A stretch of DNA of 64,000 nt from Vibrio sp. SCSIO 43136. GTDB lineage: Bacteria; Pseudomonadota; Gammaproteobacteria; Enterobacterales; Vibrionaceae. Numbering within the stretch: position 1 is the stretch's first letter; the number at the start of each line of letters is the position of its first letter. Below the pieces are notes generated by a model. That model ran no database searches. It was not told where the DNA came from and saw only the letters and a program-made list of their open reading frames with translations. Positions 39,570 to 50,602 of this stretch are shown here, in pieces. A program made the translations under genes and the position numbers. The stretch covers positions 434,001 through 498,000 of the forward strand of contig NZ_CP071848.1 in the NCBI RefSeq assembly GCF_023716565.1, in the 5' to 3' direction.

Positions 39570-39656
39570 AAAGCCCCTGAATAAGAGTAAAATTCCGGGG
39601 CTTTATTTTGGCACGAGACCCCAAGTTGTTTTTGATAAATGGCTTCTGGGGTTAAT
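39570..39656 (+). promoter_or_regulatory. rpsP leader with two terminator-like hairpins
   Basis: The first hairpin pairs AAAGCCCC with GGGGCTTT (39570-39604, inner GAAT/ATTC) and is followed by ATTTT. The second pairs ACCCCA (39618-39623) with TGGGGT (39647-39652) and is followed by TAATTTTATTTTT. Both stand before the rpsP start at 39686. A possible promoter (TTGCGA 39531, TAGCTA 39554, 17 bp apart) would place them in the leader. This accounts for most of the 410-bp gap between ffh and rpsP together with the repeats listed above. Confidence 0.5.
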
Positions 39657-39685
39657 TTTATTTTTGAGAAAGCAAAGAGGACGAC

Positions 39686-39934
39686 ATGGTAACCATTCGT
39701 TTGGCACGTCACGGCGCTAAGAAGCGTCCATTCTATCAAATCGTAGTAGCGGACAGCCGTAAAGCGGCAACTGGCCGTTTCATCGAGAAAGTAGGTTTCT
39801 TTAACCCTACTGCTCAAGGTCAAGAAGAAGGTCTACGTCTAGACCTAGATCGCGTTAACCACTGGGTTGGTCTAGGCGCATCTGTATCTGACCGCGTAGC
39901 TAAGCTAGTTAAAGACGCTCAAAAAGCGGCTTAA
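39686..39934 (+). CDS. rpsP: 30S ribosomal protein S16
   Basis: 82 residues, the full S16 length, beginning [26 protein letters not shown] precedes the ATG. First gene of the conserved rpsP-rimM-trmD-rplS operon. Codon use is strongly biased, as expected for a ribosomal protein. Confidence 0.98.
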   Translation: MVTIRLARHGAKKRPFYQIVVADSRKAATGRFIEKVGFFNPTAQGQEEGLRLDLDRVNHWVGLGASVSDRVAKLVKDAQKAA

Positions 39935-39943
39935 TTCTAGTTT

Positions 39944-40498
39944 ATGTCGATGAAGGATAAAGAAACGATGAGCACGCAAAACGAAAGAATTGTTATGGGC
40001 AAGTTTGGTGCTACCTATGGCATTCGTGGCTGGCTTAAAGTTTTTTCCTACACAGACAACGCTGAAAGCATTTTTAGCTACAGCCCTTGGTTTATGAAAC
40101 AAAAGGGCGAGTGGGTTGAGTGTAAAGTAGAAAGCTGGAAGCGCCATAACAAAGGTATGGTGGTTAAGCTTGAAGGTATGGAGCAGCGTGAAGACGCAGC
40201 GCTTCTTACTAACGTCGAAATCGCTATTGACCCTGCATCACTACCTGAATTGTCAGAAGACGAGTTCTACTGGCGCGAGTTGTTCGGTATGCAAGTTGTT
40301 ACCACTAAGGGCTATAACCTTGGTGAGGTCGTTGACCTATTAGAGACTGGCTCGAACGATGTTTTGGTTGTGAAAGCAAATCTTAAAGATGCTTTTGGGC
40401 AAAAGGAACGGTTAATCCCGTACCTTGAAGAGCAAGTGATCAAAAATGTTGATCGCAATGCTCAACGGATCGAAGTTGACTGGGATCCTGGATTCTAA
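39944..40498 (+). CDS. rimM: Ribosome maturation factor RimM
   Basis: 184 residues from ATG 39944. An ATG at 39968 (176 residues, [14 protein letters not shown]) has the better ribosome-binding site (AAGGA, 10 bases upstream), so the real start may be there. The N-terminal beta-barrel has [14 protein letters not shown] and the C-terminal PRC barrel ends in [18 protein letters not shown]. RimM binds S19 and aids 30S head assembly. Confidence 0.95.
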   Translation: MSMKDKETMSTQNERIVMGKFGATYGIRGWLKVFSYTDNAESIFSYSPWFMKQKGEWVECKVESWKRHNKGMVVKLEGMEQREDAALLTNVEIAIDPASLPELSEDEFYWRELFGMQVVTTKGYNLGEVVDLLETGSNDVLVVKANLKDAFGQKERLIPYLEEQVIKNVDRNAQRIEVDWDPGF

Positions 40499-40523
40499 TC
40501 CATAACACAGAGCGAGCAGCAAC

Positions 40524-41267
40524 ATGTGGGTTGGCGTAATTAGCCTATTTCCTGAAATGTTCCGCAGCGTTACTGATTATGGAGTAACAGGTCAAGCGGT
40601 AAAAAGTGGTCTTTTATCAATAGAGACATGGAATCCTCGCGATTTCACTCATGATAAACATCGCACTGTCGATGACAGACCCTACGGTGGTGGTCCTGGC
40701 ATGTTGATGATGGTACAGCCTTTGCGCGATGCCATTGATGCAGCCAAGCAAGCAGCACCGGGAAAGACGAAAGTAATCTATCTATCGCCTCAAGGTCGTA
40801 AACTTGACCAGAAAGGGGTTGAAGAGCTCGCTACCAATGAGAACCTGCTTCTTATTTGTGGCCGCTACGAAGGGGTAGATGAGCGTATCATCCAGTCACA
40901 AGTAGACGAAGAATGGTCTATTGGTGATTTCGTGATGACAGGCGGTGAAATTCCAGCCATGACGCTAATCGATTCAGTCTCTCGGTTTGTTCCGGGTGTT
41001 CTGGGAGATTTTGCGTCAGCAGAAGAAGATTCTTTTGCTAATGGCCTTTTGGATTGCCCGCACTATACGCGCCCTGAGGTACTTGATGGTGAGACTGTTC
41101 CGGCAGTGCTTAAATCAGGTAACCATAAGGAAATTCGTCGCTGGCGACTTAAGCAGTCGCTGGGCCGAACTTGGCTTAGAAGACCAGAGCTCCTGGAAAA
41201 CCTAGCTCTGACTGACGAACAGGAACAATTACTGGCCGAGTTCATTAGAGAACATCGAGCAAAGTAA
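40524..41267 (+). CDS. trmD: tRNA (guanosine(37)-N1)-methyltransferase
   Basis: 247 residues. The SPOUT knot motifs are visible: [24 protein letters not shown] and the [15 protein letters not shown] loop that binds S-adenosylmethionine. It methylates G37 next to the anticodon and prevents frameshifting. Third gene of the rpsP operon, 25 bp after rimM. Confidence 0.98.
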   Translation: MWVGVISLFPEMFRSVTDYGVTGQAVKSGLLSIETWNPRDFTHDKHRTVDDRPYGGGPGMLMMVQPLRDAIDAAKQAAPGKTKVIYLSPQGRKLDQKGVEELATNENLLLICGRYEGVDERIIQSQVDEEWSIGDFVMTGGEIPAMTLIDSVSRFVPGVLGDFASAEEDSFANGLLDCPHYTRPEVLDGETVPAVLKSGNHKEIRRWRLKQSLGRTWLRRPELLENLALTDEQEQLLAEFIREHRAK

Positions 41268-41308
41268 CCTATTTAATTTAGTATCAGTTTATTCTAGGAA
41301 TTTAGAAA

Positions 41309-41662
41309 ATGAGTAACATCATCAAAGCTCTTGAAAACGAGCAAATGAAACAAGACCTACCTAACTTCGCACCTGGTGACACAGTTGTTGTTCAAGTTAA
41401 GGTAAAAGAAGGTGACCGTGAGCGTCTACAGGCATTCGAAGGCGTTGTAATCGCTATTCGTAACCGTGGTCTTCACTCTGCATTTACCGTTCGTAAGATC
41501 TCTAACGGTGAAGGTGTTGAGCGTACGTTCCAAACTCACTCTCCAATGGTTGATAGCATCGAAGTTAAACGCCGTGGTGCAGTACGTCGTGCCAAGTTGT
41601 ACTACCTACGTGAGCGTTCTGGTAAAGCAGCTCGTATCAAAGAGAAGCTTGCTAAGAAGTAA
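41309..41662 (+). CDS. rplS: 50S ribosomal protein L19
   Basis: 117 residues, typical of L19, with [18 protein letters not shown] and [15 protein letters not shown] at the C-terminus. Last gene of the rpsP-rimM-trmD-rplS operon, followed by a strong terminator. Confidence 0.98.
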   Translation: MSNIIKALENEQMKQDLPNFAPGDTVVVQVKVKEGDRERLQAFEGVVIAIRNRGLHSAFTVRKISNGEGVERTFQTHSPMVDSIEVKRRGAVRRAKLYYLRERSGKAARIKEKLAKK

Positions 41663-41686
41663 TGCTATAACTAGCGTTCTCATACG

Positions 41687-41719
41687 AAAAAAGGGCTCCC
41701 ATCTGGGAGCCCTTTTTTT
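41687..41719 (+). terminator. Terminator of the rpsP operon
   Basis: AAGGGCTCCC and GGGAGCCCTT form a perfect 10-bp stem around ATCT, with flanking A-run and T-run. Confidence 0.94.
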
Positions 41720-41840
41720 GTCCGCAGGATTAAGGTCATGCCATCCAGAATTGGATATAAGTATTAATACTTTGGGGATCAAAAAAAATGCGATCTTGCA
41801 CTAAATATATGGAATCTTTGTGGTAATTACGTTACATTGA

Positions 41841-42680
<840 letters not shown>

Positions 42681-42709
42681 TCGTCACTTAAAAATTGATT
42701 TAGATAATT

Positions 42710-42736
42710 ATGCGTCGACTGGTTCGGCGCATTTTT
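42710..42736 (+). terminator. dapB terminator
   Basis: ATGCGTCGA pairs with TTCGGCGCAT (one T-G pair) around CTGGT, followed by five T. Confidence 0.82.
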
Positions 42737-43133
42737 GTATCTGCAATTGTTTGATGAATTTTTAGACGCCTAAAAATCAAGTGAAAACGACTATTTTGTT
42801 GTGTTTTTTATTGGTTTTGGTTGGAAATGTGAGGAATAACCTCAAAAGTAACGCTTTTGTCGAGTTGCTGAACGTTTGCGTAAATGTTGCGATTGAAAAT
42901 GGTTGATGGATATCGCTGATTCGAGGTTTGAGGGATAAAACCCATGAATAATTGCGCTTAAGCATAGGTTAAGTTCTGTTTTTGCAGCTTTTAACTCAAA
43001 AGCTGTGTAATGGGGAACAAATACTAAATTTATTTTATTGAGAATGTTGACACTGGTCACAGCGATCACTATCATACCGCCAATTTGTCTGAAGTCCTCG
43101 AAAGCAACATATTTATGCTGAAAGGATGGAAGA
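42737..43133. other. Long upstream region of carA with no gene
   Basis: About 400 bp of AT-rich sequence without a credible coding frame on either strand. It includes a small perfect palindrome (ATTTTTAG/CTAAAAAT, 42758-42777) and TGAATAATT at 42945-42953, which resembles half of an ArgR site. An additional upstream carAB promoter, as in E. coli, may lie here, but I cannot define it. Confidence 0.5.
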
Positions 43134-43172
43134 ATTGCAATATAATTCAATTTTAATGCATCTTTATTCTGG
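43134..43172 (+). promoter_or_regulatory. Tandem ArgR boxes over the carAB promoter
   Basis: Two 18-bp ARG boxes, ATTGCAATATAATTCAAT (43134-43151, 16 of 18 to TNTGAATWWWWATTCANW flanks) and AATGCATCTTTATTCTGG (43155-43172, about 14 of 18), are separated by exactly 3 bp as in known ArgR operators. The first contains a perfect -10 TATAAT (43141-43146). ArgR with arginine should repress this promoter. The match counts are by eye. Confidence 0.78.
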
Positions 43173-43180
43173 AGGTTGTC

Positions 43181-44320
43181 TTGAGTAAATCAGCACTGTT
43201 AGTCCTAGAAGATGGGACAGTGTTCCACGGCGTATCCATTGGCGCAGATGGTTCAGCTGTTGGCGAAGTAGTTTTCAATACCTCGATGACGGGTTATCAA
43301 GAAATTCTTACTGATCCTTCTTATTCCCAGCAAATTGTTACTCTTACTTATCCTCATATTGGCAACACCGGTGCAAATACCGAAGATGAAGAATCATCGG
43401 CAATCCACGCACAAGGCCTAGTAATCCGCGATCTTCCTCTTATTGCTTCTAACTTCCGAAGCGAGCAATCACTTTCTGATTACCTTAAATCTCAAAACAT
43501 CGTTGGTATCGCTGATATCGACACCCGCAAGCTGACTCGTCTGCTTGGTGAGAAAGGTGCTCAGAACGGTTGTATCGTTGCAGGTGATAACCTAGACGAA
43601 GCACTAGCACTTGCGAAAGCAAAAGAATTCCCTGGCCTAAAAGGAATGGATCTTGCGAAAGAGGTTACAACAAAAGAAGCGTATCAATGGAAACAAGGTT
43701 CGTGGACGCTTACGGGTGGACTTCCTGAAGCGAAAGCAGACAGCGAATTGCCATTCCACGTTGTTGCCTACGACTTCGGAGCAAAACGCAACATCCTGCG
43801 CATGCTTGTTGACCGCGGCTGCCGCCTAACGGTTGTTCCTGCTGAAACTTCTGCTGAAGAAGTACTAGCAATGAACCCAGATGGTGTCTTCCTATCTAAC
43901 GGCCCTGGCGATCCAGAACCATGTACGTACGCTATCGAAGCAACTAAGACTTTCCTTGAGAAAGGTCTGCCAATCTTTGGTATCTGTCTTGGTCACCAAA
44001 TCCTAGCGCTAGCGTCTGGCGCACAAACTGTGAAGATGAAGTTCGGTCACCATGGTGCAAACCACCCGGTGAAAGACCTGGATCGTAACGTAGTGATGAT
44101 CACTTCTCAGAACCACGGTTTTGCGGCTGACGAAGCAACACTTCCAGAAAACCTACGTGCAACGCACAAGTCTCTGTTCGACGGTACGCTACAAGGTATC
44201 CACCGTACAGATAAGCCAGCATTTAGCTTCCAGGGTCACCCTGAAGCAAGCCCTGGTCCACACGATGCAGCACCTCTGTTCGATCACTTCATCGAACTTA
44301 TTAAAGAACACAAAGCGTAA
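43181..44320 (+). CDS. carA: Carbamoyl-phosphate synthase small subunit
   Basis: 379 residues starting at TTG 43181, set by GGAGG five bases upstream and by the family N-terminus [16 protein letters not shown]. The C-terminal class I glutamine amidotransferase has Cys269 in GICLGHQ and the His/Glu pair in [13 protein letters not shown]. It supplies ammonia from glutamine to CarB. carB follows after 16 bp. Confidence 0.97.
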   Translation: MSKSALLVLEDGTVFHGVSIGADGSAVGEVVFNTSMTGYQEILTDPSYSQQIVTLTYPHIGNTGANTEDEESSAIHAQGLVIRDLPLIASNFRSEQSLSDYLKSQNIVGIADIDTRKLTRLLGEKGAQNGCIVAGDNLDEALALAKAKEFPGLKGMDLAKEVTTKEAYQWKQGSWTLTGGLPEAKADSELPFHVVAYDFGAKRNILRMLVDRGCRLTVVPAETSAEEVLAMNPDGVFLSNGPGDPEPCTYAIEATKTFLEKGLPIFGICLGHQILALASGAQTVKMKFGHHGANHPVKDLDRNVVMITSQNHGFAADEATLPENLRATHKSLFDGTLQGIHRTDKPAFSFQGHPEASPGPHDAAPLFDHFIELIKEHKA

Positions 44321-44336
44321 TTCGGAGTAGATAAGA

Positions 44337-47300
44337 ATGCCAAAACGTACTGACTTAAAAAGTATTCTGATTCTTGGTGCAGGCCCGATTGTTATCGGTC
44401 AGGCATGTGAGTTTGACTACTCTGGTGCACAAGCTTGTAAAGCGCTACGTGAAGAAGGTTACCGAGTCATCCTAGTGAACTCGAACCCTGCAACTATCAT
44501 GACTGACCCAGACATGGCGGATGCAACTTACATCGAACCTATCCAGTGGGAAGTGGTTCGTAACATCATCGAAAAAGAGCGTCCATGTGCGGTACTACCG
44601 ACCATGGGTGGTCAGACAGCACTTAACTGTGCACTCGATCTTGAGAAGCACGGCGTACTAGCAGAGTTCGGCGTTGAAATGATCGGTGCTACAGCAGACG
44701 CTATCGACAAAGCAGAAGACCGTTCACGCTTCGATAAAGCGATGAAGTCTATCGGCCTTGAATGTCCACGTGCTGACACTGCGAAAACAATGGAAGAAGC
44801 ATACGCTGTACTAGATATGGTTGGCTTCCCATGTATCATCCGTCCTTCGTTCACCATGGGTGGTACGGGCGGTGGTATCGCATACAACAAAGAAGAGTTC
44901 GAAGAGATCTGTCGTCGTGGTCTGGATCTGTCTCCAACTAACGAACTTCTAATCGATGAATCTCTGATCGGTTGGAAAGAGTACGAGATGGAAGTAGTTC
45001 GCGACAAAGCGGACAACTGTATCATCGTATGTTCTATCGAAAACTTCGACCCAATGGGCATCCACACTGGTGACTCAATCACAGTTGCACCAGCGCAGAC
45101 CCTAACAGACAAAGAATACCAGCTAATGCGTAACGCATCGCTAGCAGTACTACGTGAAATCGGCGTAGAGACTGGTGGCTCGAACGTACAGTTTGGTATC
45201 AACCCGAAAGATGGCCGTATGGTTATCATCGAGATGAACCCACGTGTATCTCGCTCTTCGGCGCTAGCATCTAAAGCGACTGGTTTCCCGATCGCTAAAA
45301 TCGCAGCAAAACTGGCTGTAGGTTTCACTCTAGATGAGCTGCAGAACGACATCACTGGCGGTAAGACTCCAGCATCTTTCGAACCAACTATCGACTACGT
45401 TGTTACTAAGATCCCTCGCTTCAACTTTGAGAAGTTTGCAGGTGCTAACGACCGTCTAACGACTCAGATGAAGTCAGTTGGTGAGGTAATGGCAATCGGT
45501 CGTAACCAACAAGAATCTCTACAAAAAGCGCTACGTGGCCTAGAAGTTGGCGCAAACGGCTTTGACGAGATGGTTGACCTAGATTCTCCAGACGCACTAT
45601 CTAAGATCCGTCACGAGCTAAAAGAGACTGGTGCAGAGCGTATCTGGTACATCGCAGATGCATTCCGTGCGGGTCTATCAGTAGATGGCGTATTTAACCT
45701 GACGCAAATCGACCGCTGGTTCCTAGTTCAAATCGAAGAGATTGTGAAACTAGAGCAAGAAGTGAAAGCGGGTGGTTTTGCAGGTCTAACTAAAGACGTT
45801 CTGCGCAAGATGAAGCGTAAGGGCTTCTCTGATGCTCGCCTATCAAGCATTCTTGGTGTAGCAGAAAGCGAAATCCGTCGCCTACGTGACACTCACGACA
45901 TCCACCCAGTTTACAAGCGTGTGGATACTTGTGCGGCAGAATTCTCTTCTGACACAGCATACATGTACTCATCTTACGATGAAGAGTGTGAAGCGAACCC
46001 AACGGACAAAGACAAGATCATGGTTCTTGGCGGCGGTCCAAACCGTATCGGCCAGGGCATCGAATTTGACTACTGTTGTGTACACGCATCTCTAGCACTA
46101 CGTGAAGATGGCTACGAAACTATCATGGTTAACTGTAACCCTGAGACTGTTTCTACCGACTACGACACATCAGATCGTCTGTACTTCGAACCAGTAACTC
46201 TGGAAGACGTACTAGCAATCGCACGTGTTGAGAAGCCAAAAGGCGTTATCGTTCAGTACGGTGGTCAGACTCCACTGAAACTTGCTCGTGCTCTTGAAGC
46301 AGCTGGCGTGCCAATCATCGGTACTAGCCCAGATGCAATCGACCGTGCAGAAGACCGTGAGCGCTTCCAAGTCGCTGTTGACCGCCTAGGTCTGCTACAG
46401 CCAGACAACGCAACGGTAACGACGCTTGAGCAAGCAGTTGAGAAATCACGTGAGATCGGCTTCCCACTAGTTGTACGTCCTTCGTACGTACTAGGTGGTC
46501 GTGCGATGGAAATCGTATACGACGAGCAAGACCTACGTCGCTACTTCAACGAAGCAGTAAGCGTATCAAACGAGTCTCCAGTACTTCTTGATAGCTTCCT
46601 AGATGACGCAGTAGAAGTTGACGTTGATGCTATCTGTGATGGCGAGCGTGTTGTAATCGGCGGTATCATGGAGCACATCGAGCAAGCGGGCGTTCACTCA
46701 GGTGACTCTGCATGTTCACTTCCGGCTTACACTCTAAGCCAGGAAATCCAAGATGTAATGCGTGAGCAAGTTGAGAAGCTAGCGTTTGAGCTAGGTGTAC
46801 GTGGTCTAATGAACACCCAGTTTGCTGTGAAGAACAACAAGGTTTACCTAATCGAAGTAAACCCACGTGCTGCACGTACGGTTCCTTTCGTATCGAAAGC
46901 AACAGGTGCACCACTTGCGAAAATCGCTGCACGTGTAATGGCGGGCCAATCTCTAGAGTCACAAGGCTTCACTAAAGAGATCATCCCACCTTACTACTCA
47001 GTGAAAGAAGTAGTTCTACCATTCAACAAGTTCCCTGGCGTTGACCCACTATTGGGCCCAGAAATGCGCTCTACAGGTGAAGTGATGGGTGTTGGTGCGA
47101 CCTTTGCTGAAGCATACGCTAAAGCAGAACTTGGTTGTGGCAACGTCTACCCAGAAGGTGGCCGTGCGCTACTATCTGTTCGTGAAGGTGACAAGCAGCG
47201 TGTTGTAGACCTAGCATCTAAGCTTACTAAGCTTGGCTACCAGCTAGACGCAACGCACGGTACAGCAGTTATCCTAGGCGAAGCGGGTATCAACCCACGT

Positions 47301-47567
47301 CTAGTAAACAAGGTACACGAAGGCCGTCCTCACATTCTTGACCGTATCAAGAACAATGAGTACACCTACATCGTGAACACTGCAGCTGGCCGTCAAGCGA
47401 TTGAAGACTCTAAAGTACTTCGTCGTGGTGCTCTAGCAGAGAAGGTGAACTACACCACTACGCTAAACGCAGCATTCGCAACAGCAATGGCTCACACAGC
47501 TGACGCAAAAGCGACAGTAACGTCAGTACAAGAACTACACGCTAAAGTGAAAGCTGACCAAGCATAA
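44337..47567 (+). CDS. carB: Carbamoyl-phosphate synthase large subunit
   Basis: 1076 residues with two homologous ATP-grasp halves (each starting [11 protein letters not shown] or [11 protein letters not shown]) and a C-terminal MGS-like allosteric domain. It makes carbamoyl phosphate from bicarbonate, ammonia and two ATP for arginine and pyrimidine synthesis. Codon use is strongly biased. An open frame of 247 codons on the opposite strand is a by-product of this bias. Confidence 0.98.
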   Translation: MPKRTDLKSILILGAGPIVIGQACEFDYSGAQACKALREEGYRVILVNSNPATIMTDPDMADATYIEPIQWEVVRNIIEKERPCAVLPTMGGQTALNCALDLEKHGVLAEFGVEMIGATADAIDKAEDRSRFDKAMKSIGLECPRADTAKTMEEAYAVLDMVGFPCIIRPSFTMGGTGGGIAYNKEEFEEICRRGLDLSPTNELLIDESLIGWKEYEMEVVRDKADNCIIVCSIENFDPMGIHTGDSITVAPAQTLTDKEYQLMRNASLAVLREIGVETGGSNVQFGINPKDGRMVIIEMNPRVSRSSALASKATGFPIAKIAAKLAVGFTLDELQNDITGGKTPASFEPTIDYVVTKIPRFNFEKFAGANDRLTTQMKSVGEVMAIGRNQQESLQKALRGLEVGANGFDEMVDLDSPDALSKIRHELKETGAERIWYIADAFRAGLSVDGVFNLTQIDRWFLVQIEEIVKLEQEVKAGGFAGLTKDVLRKMKRKGFSDARLSSILGVAESEIRRLRDTHDIHPVYKRVDTCAAEFSSDTAYMYSSYDEECEANPTDKDKIMVLGGGPNRIGQGIEFDYCCVHASLALREDGYETIMVNCNPETVSTDYDTSDRLYFEPVTLEDVLAIARVEKPKGVIVQYGGQTPLKLARALEAAGVPIIGTSPDAIDRAEDRERFQVAVDRLGLLQPDNATVTTLEQAVEKSREIGFPLVVRPSYVLGGRAMEIVYDEQDLRRYFNEAVSVSNESPVLLDSFLDDAVEVDVDAICDGERVVIGGIMEHIEQAGVHSGDSACSLPAYTLSQEIQDVMREQVEKLAFELGVRGLMNTQFAVKNNKVYLIEVNPRAARTVPFVSKATGAPLAKIAARVMAGQSLESQGFTKEIIPPYYSVKEVVLPFNKFPGVDPLLGPEMRSTGEVMGVGATFAEAYAKAELGCGNVYPEGGRALLSVREGDKQRVVDLASKLTKLGYQLDATHGTAVILGEAGINPRLVNKVHEGRPHILDRIKNNEYTYIVNTAAGRQAIEDSKVLRRGALAEKVNYTTTLNAAFATAMAHTADAKATVTSVQELHAKVKADQA

Positions 47568-47606
47568 TAATCAGTAAGCCCTAGAGGCTTATTTGACAAC
47601 CTCATT

Positions 47607-47632
47607 GCCCGCTCATTCGAGCGGGCTTTTTT
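47607..47632 (+). terminator. carAB terminator
   Basis: GCCCGCTC and GAGCGGGC form a perfect 8-bp stem around ATTC, followed by six T. Confidence 0.93.
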
Positions 47633-47638
47633 ATGTTT

Positions 47639-47669
47639 GGTAATCGGTAATCGGTAATCGGTAATCGGT
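47639..47669. repeat. Tandem repeat, 4 x GGTAATC
   Basis: Four perfect 7-bp units right after the carAB terminator. The same heptamer occurs at 62059 between the glt operons. Confidence 0.9.
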
Positions 47670-47742
47670 GAAAAGGTGCCTCTATGCTAAGGCTGCTAAG
47701 GTGCATGGGAATGAGTTGACATGATATTACGATAGGTGAAAT

Positions 47743-47840
47743 CTTCCCGCTTCCCGCTTCCCGCTTCCCGCTTCCCGCTTCCCGCTTCCCGCTTCCCGCT
47801 TCCCGTTTCCCGTTTCCCGTTTCCCGTTTCCCGTTTCCCG
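47743..47840. repeat. Tandem repeat, 14 x 7 bp (CTTCCCG/TTTCCCG)
   Basis: Fourteen heptamers without interruption: nine CTTCCCG followed by five TTTCCCG. The array ends 5 bp from the stop of the small secreted protein gene. Length variation between strains is likely for such an array. Confidence 0.96.
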
Positions 47841-47845
47841 CTCAA

Positions 47846-48193
47846 TCAACCCTTATTTTTAGACTTACAGTTACAAGGAATGTAAATGTCAGCACCCTCT
47901 ACTCGGTACTCTGGCTTGCCTTCTACACCGCTAAGGATCACTTGGTAATCACCTTTAGGGCGATCAAATTCAAACTCAAAGTATTTGTTTACTTCACCTT
48001 GTACGTATACCTCACCACTAGGTGAAATGACGCTTACCATCGCTCCTTTTGTTGAAACACTGTCATCAAAATACGCTTCACACAATACGTTGCGTTTGTT
48101 GGTACCAGCACAGTGAAATGGAGAGGTGTTAGCAGCTTGCGCCGTCGTTGCACAGATAAGCAGGGAAGCGGCAATCAGCGTTAGTTTGTTCAT
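47846..48193 (-). CDS. Small secreted protein of unknown function, probably iron-regulated
   Basis: 115 residues from the internal ATG at 48193, chosen because it starts a clear signal peptide (MNKLTLIAASLLICATTAQA) with AGAAGAG upstream; a longer frame would add 35 residues without a signal. The mature part of about 95 residues has four Cys, two in the C-terminal CNCKSKNKG, and looks beta-rich. I do not recognise the family. It is divergent from a TonB receptor and two Fur-like sites lie between them, so it may have a role in iron or siderophore handling. Confidence 0.7.
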   Translation of the reverse strand: MNKLTLIAASLLICATTAQAANTSPFHCAGTNKRNVLCEAYFDDSVSTKGAMVSVISPSGEVYVQGEVNKYFEFEFDRPKGDYQVILSGVEGKPEYRVEGADIYIPCNCKSKNKG

Positions 48194-48274
48194 AGGACTC
48201 TTCTTTTTGTCGATATATAGCAGTGGTAAATAACTATCTCTCGGAGGATAAAACAAACTTCTGTCAAGTTTGTA

Positions 48275-48293
48275 AATGAGCATAATTATCAAT
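48275..48293. promoter_or_regulatory. Candidate Fur box 1
   Basis: AATGAGCATAATTATCAAT matches the 19-bp Vibrio-type pattern AATGANAATNATTNTCATT at all but two positions by eye. It lies 82 bp upstream of the small secreted protein start. Confidence 0.6.
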
Positions 48294-48347
48294 TTCAATT
48301 GTAGTTTGATTTTAAACCTTGTGCTATAAATGCGCCAGAAATTTGTT

Positions 48348-48366
48348 ATTAAAAATTATTCTCATT
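48348..48366. promoter_or_regulatory. Candidate Fur box 2
   Basis: ATTAAAAATTATTCTCATT, read on the other strand, fits the AATGAGAATAATT form of a Fur site with about two mismatches. It lies 24 bp before the TonB receptor start. Confidence 0.65.
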
Positions 48367-48389
48367 TAATAGATGGTGGAAAATCACCC

Positions 48390-50477
48390 ATGAAACTAAA
48401 AACTTCAGTGGTTCTTGTTGCTGCGGCACTTTCTACAGGCGCATTTGCAGATGGCCAGCAAGAAGAAAAAATGCAAGTGGTTGGTAAGCAAAGCGGTTAC
48501 CAAGCAGAAAACGTTTCTTCAATGAAGGTAGAGGCTACTCAACTAGAGACTCCAGGATCGATCTCTGTATTTGATGAGTCGCTGATGGAAGAGCAAGGCG
48601 CTCAAACTCTGGGTGATGTACTTAAGAACGATGCAAGTATATCGGCTGGTAATACTCGCCGTAATCGTGAGCGTTTCATCATGCGTGGCTTTGAGTTAGA
48701 ACCCGATCAGAGCTATTTGCGTAATGGTCAGTTCCACCTAGCTAACTACATGTTGCCTATAGAGCTGTACGAGCGTGTTGAGGTACTTAAAGGTCCGTCA
48801 TCGCTACTGTATGGCAAGTCGACACCGGGTGGCATGATCAACTTCGTCACTAAACGTGCGAAGTCTGACTTTCACGTCAACCTTCATCAAGAATTTGGAG
48901 CGCACAATCACCTTAAGAGCATGATGGACATCGGTGGTGCTCTAAATGATGATGAAACGGTTCGTGCGCGTTTGATTGCTTCTAAGTCGACACAAGAAAG
49001 CTACCGTCGTCACAAAGATGGCTCCCCATTAGAAAGTGAGCGCCTAGTCGGTGGTGTTATTGTCGAGGCTGACCTTGGCGATAGAGGTCTAGTAAGTTTC
49101 ATCTATGACCGCACGCAAGACAATGGGCACGTTGATATGGGCTCGGCGTTCATTGACGGCAAATTGGTAGGCACTAAAGATTTCGTTTGGGATATGCCTT
49201 GGGCTAAGCGTGAAAGTGATGTTGAGAATATTGGCCTGACCGTGGATTACGCACTCACCCATCAATGGGCGGTGAGTACTGGGCTAAATCGACAAAACAC
49301 TACACGTCGTACTATCGAAAGCAACTGGGGTAAGATCTTTAACGAAAGTTCTTCGAACCCTATTTATAATCCAACCACACGTACCTGGCGTGTGATGGCT
49401 CAAGATACCTACGAGACCTTTAAAGCTGACACTGCCTTTTTAGACTTTAAAGGCGATCTATCTCTTGCGGGTATGCAGCATCAGGTATTAGTGGGTGCAA
49501 GCTATGTCGATTACAGCACGGTCAAGCAGCAACATCGCCTTGGTAAGATTGGAGACCTTAGTATCGATGATAATAAGGTTATCAATAAGCCGAGCGATCT
49601 CGACTACCGTAACGGCAAAGCAAATGAGTTCGAGCGTGAAACGCTAGGTCTTTACGTGCAAGATTATGTCGAGGTTAACGATCAGTGGAGTGTTCTCGCA
49701 GGGGTTCGTTTCGATCAAGAAAAAACCTCTAACTCAAACAGCAACAACGTACTGCCTAAAGCAGCGGTTATTTATTCGCCGTCATACGATTCTTCAGTGT
49801 ACCTAACTTATTCTCAAAGCTTTGAACCAAAGGACCCAGTTGCTCCTAAGTATGAGAATGCTGGGCAAGAGCTTGATGCCGAGCGAGGGGAGTTATTTGA
49901 ACTTGGTGCCAAGAAAGAATACTTTGATGGTCAAATGTTAGTTACTGCGGCTTTGTTCAATATTGAAAAAAATAACAAGGTTGTAGAGCACGATGGTACG
50001 GGCAGCAAGAAGGTTATCAAGCAAGATGGCTCGGTTCGCCACCGTGGTTTGGAGCTGTCAGTCGATGGCCAATTAACAGATAAACTTTCTTTGCAGTCTA
50101 ATCTGATGCTTTTGGATGCTCGCTACATTGAAACTCCAAATGCTAAGCTTGCTGGTAAACGCGCAAAAGATGCACCTAAGGTTGCTGCGGGTGTTTGGGC
50201 CAACTACCAAATTAATGACATGAATAATGTTCATATTGGAGCTCGCTACGAAGGTCAGAAGTTCGGAGACCCGTATGAGAAGTTCAACAAACCTGCATAT
50301 ACACTCGTCGATCTCGGTTATACCCACCGCATCCCTATGAGCAATAAACTTGATGGTGCCGTGCGTGTTAACGTGAGTAACCTGTTCAACCAAGAGTATC
50401 TACGTGGTGGCTGTGGGCACAACGCTATTTACGGTGATGGGCGTACTGTTAAAGCAACATTCCAGCTCAACTGGTAA
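48390..50477 (+). CDS. TonB-dependent siderophore receptor
   Basis: 695 residues from the ATG at 48390, which starts the signal peptide MKLKTSVVLVAAALSTGAFA and has GGTGGA upstream; a longer frame adds 20 residues without sense. A plug domain (about 45-160) holds FIMRGFELEPDQSYLRNG and VEVLKGPSSLLYGKSTPGG. The 22-strand barrel ends in a C-terminal aromatic residue (QLNW). The sequence is of the ferrichrome/ferrioxamine-like siderophore receptor group, but the ligand cannot be named. No ABC transporter or reductase gene is adjacent. Confidence 0.92.
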   Translation: MKLKTSVVLVAAALSTGAFADGQQEEKMQVVGKQSGYQAENVSSMKVEATQLETPGSISVFDESLMEEQGAQTLGDVLKNDASISAGNTRRNRERFIMRGFELEPDQSYLRNGQFHLANYMLPIELYERVEVLKGPSSLLYGKSTPGGMINFVTKRAKSDFHVNLHQEFGAHNHLKSMMDIGGALNDDETVRARLIASKSTQESYRRHKDGSPLESERLVGGVIVEADLGDRGLVSFIYDRTQDNGHVDMGSAFIDGKLVGTKDFVWDMPWAKRESDVENIGLTVDYALTHQWAVSTGLNRQNTTRRTIESNWGKIFNESSSNPIYNPTTRTWRVMAQDTYETFKADTAFLDFKGDLSLAGMQHQVLVGASYVDYSTVKQQHRLGKIGDLSIDDNKVINKPSDLDYRNGKANEFERETLGLYVQDYVEVNDQWSVLAGVRFDQEKTSNSNSNNVLPKAAVIYSPSYDSSVYLTYSQSFEPKDPVAPKYENAGQELDAERGELFELGAKKEYFDGQMLVTAALFNIEKNNKVVEHDGTGSKKVIKQDGSVRHRGLELSVDGQLTDKLSLQSNLMLLDARYIETPNAKLAGKRAKDAPKVAAGVWANYQINDMNNVHIGARYEGQKFGDPYEKFNKPAYTLVDLGYTHRIPMSNKLDGAVRVNVSNLFNQEYLRGGCGHNAIYGDGRTVKATFQLNW

Positions 50478-50602
50478 TGACGAGTAAGGACTTAGCGAGC
50501 CGTTGAGTCCTTGTTAACTCTCTATAGCCAATAACTTTTCTCTGTTTTATCGCTATTTAAACTGTTAGGCTGCCAAGCTGAATAACAACAGGTTGAATAT
50601 CG

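Noticed and set aside
42842..43150. 102-codon minus-strand frame upstream of carA
   Set aside because: It overlaps the ArgR boxes and -10 region, lacks a ribosome-binding site and shows no coding character.
44612..45355. 247-codon open frame on the minus strand inside carB
   Set aside because: It is antisense to a highly expressed gene with strong codon bias, has no ribosome-binding site and its composition (Ser-rich) is that of a shadow frame.
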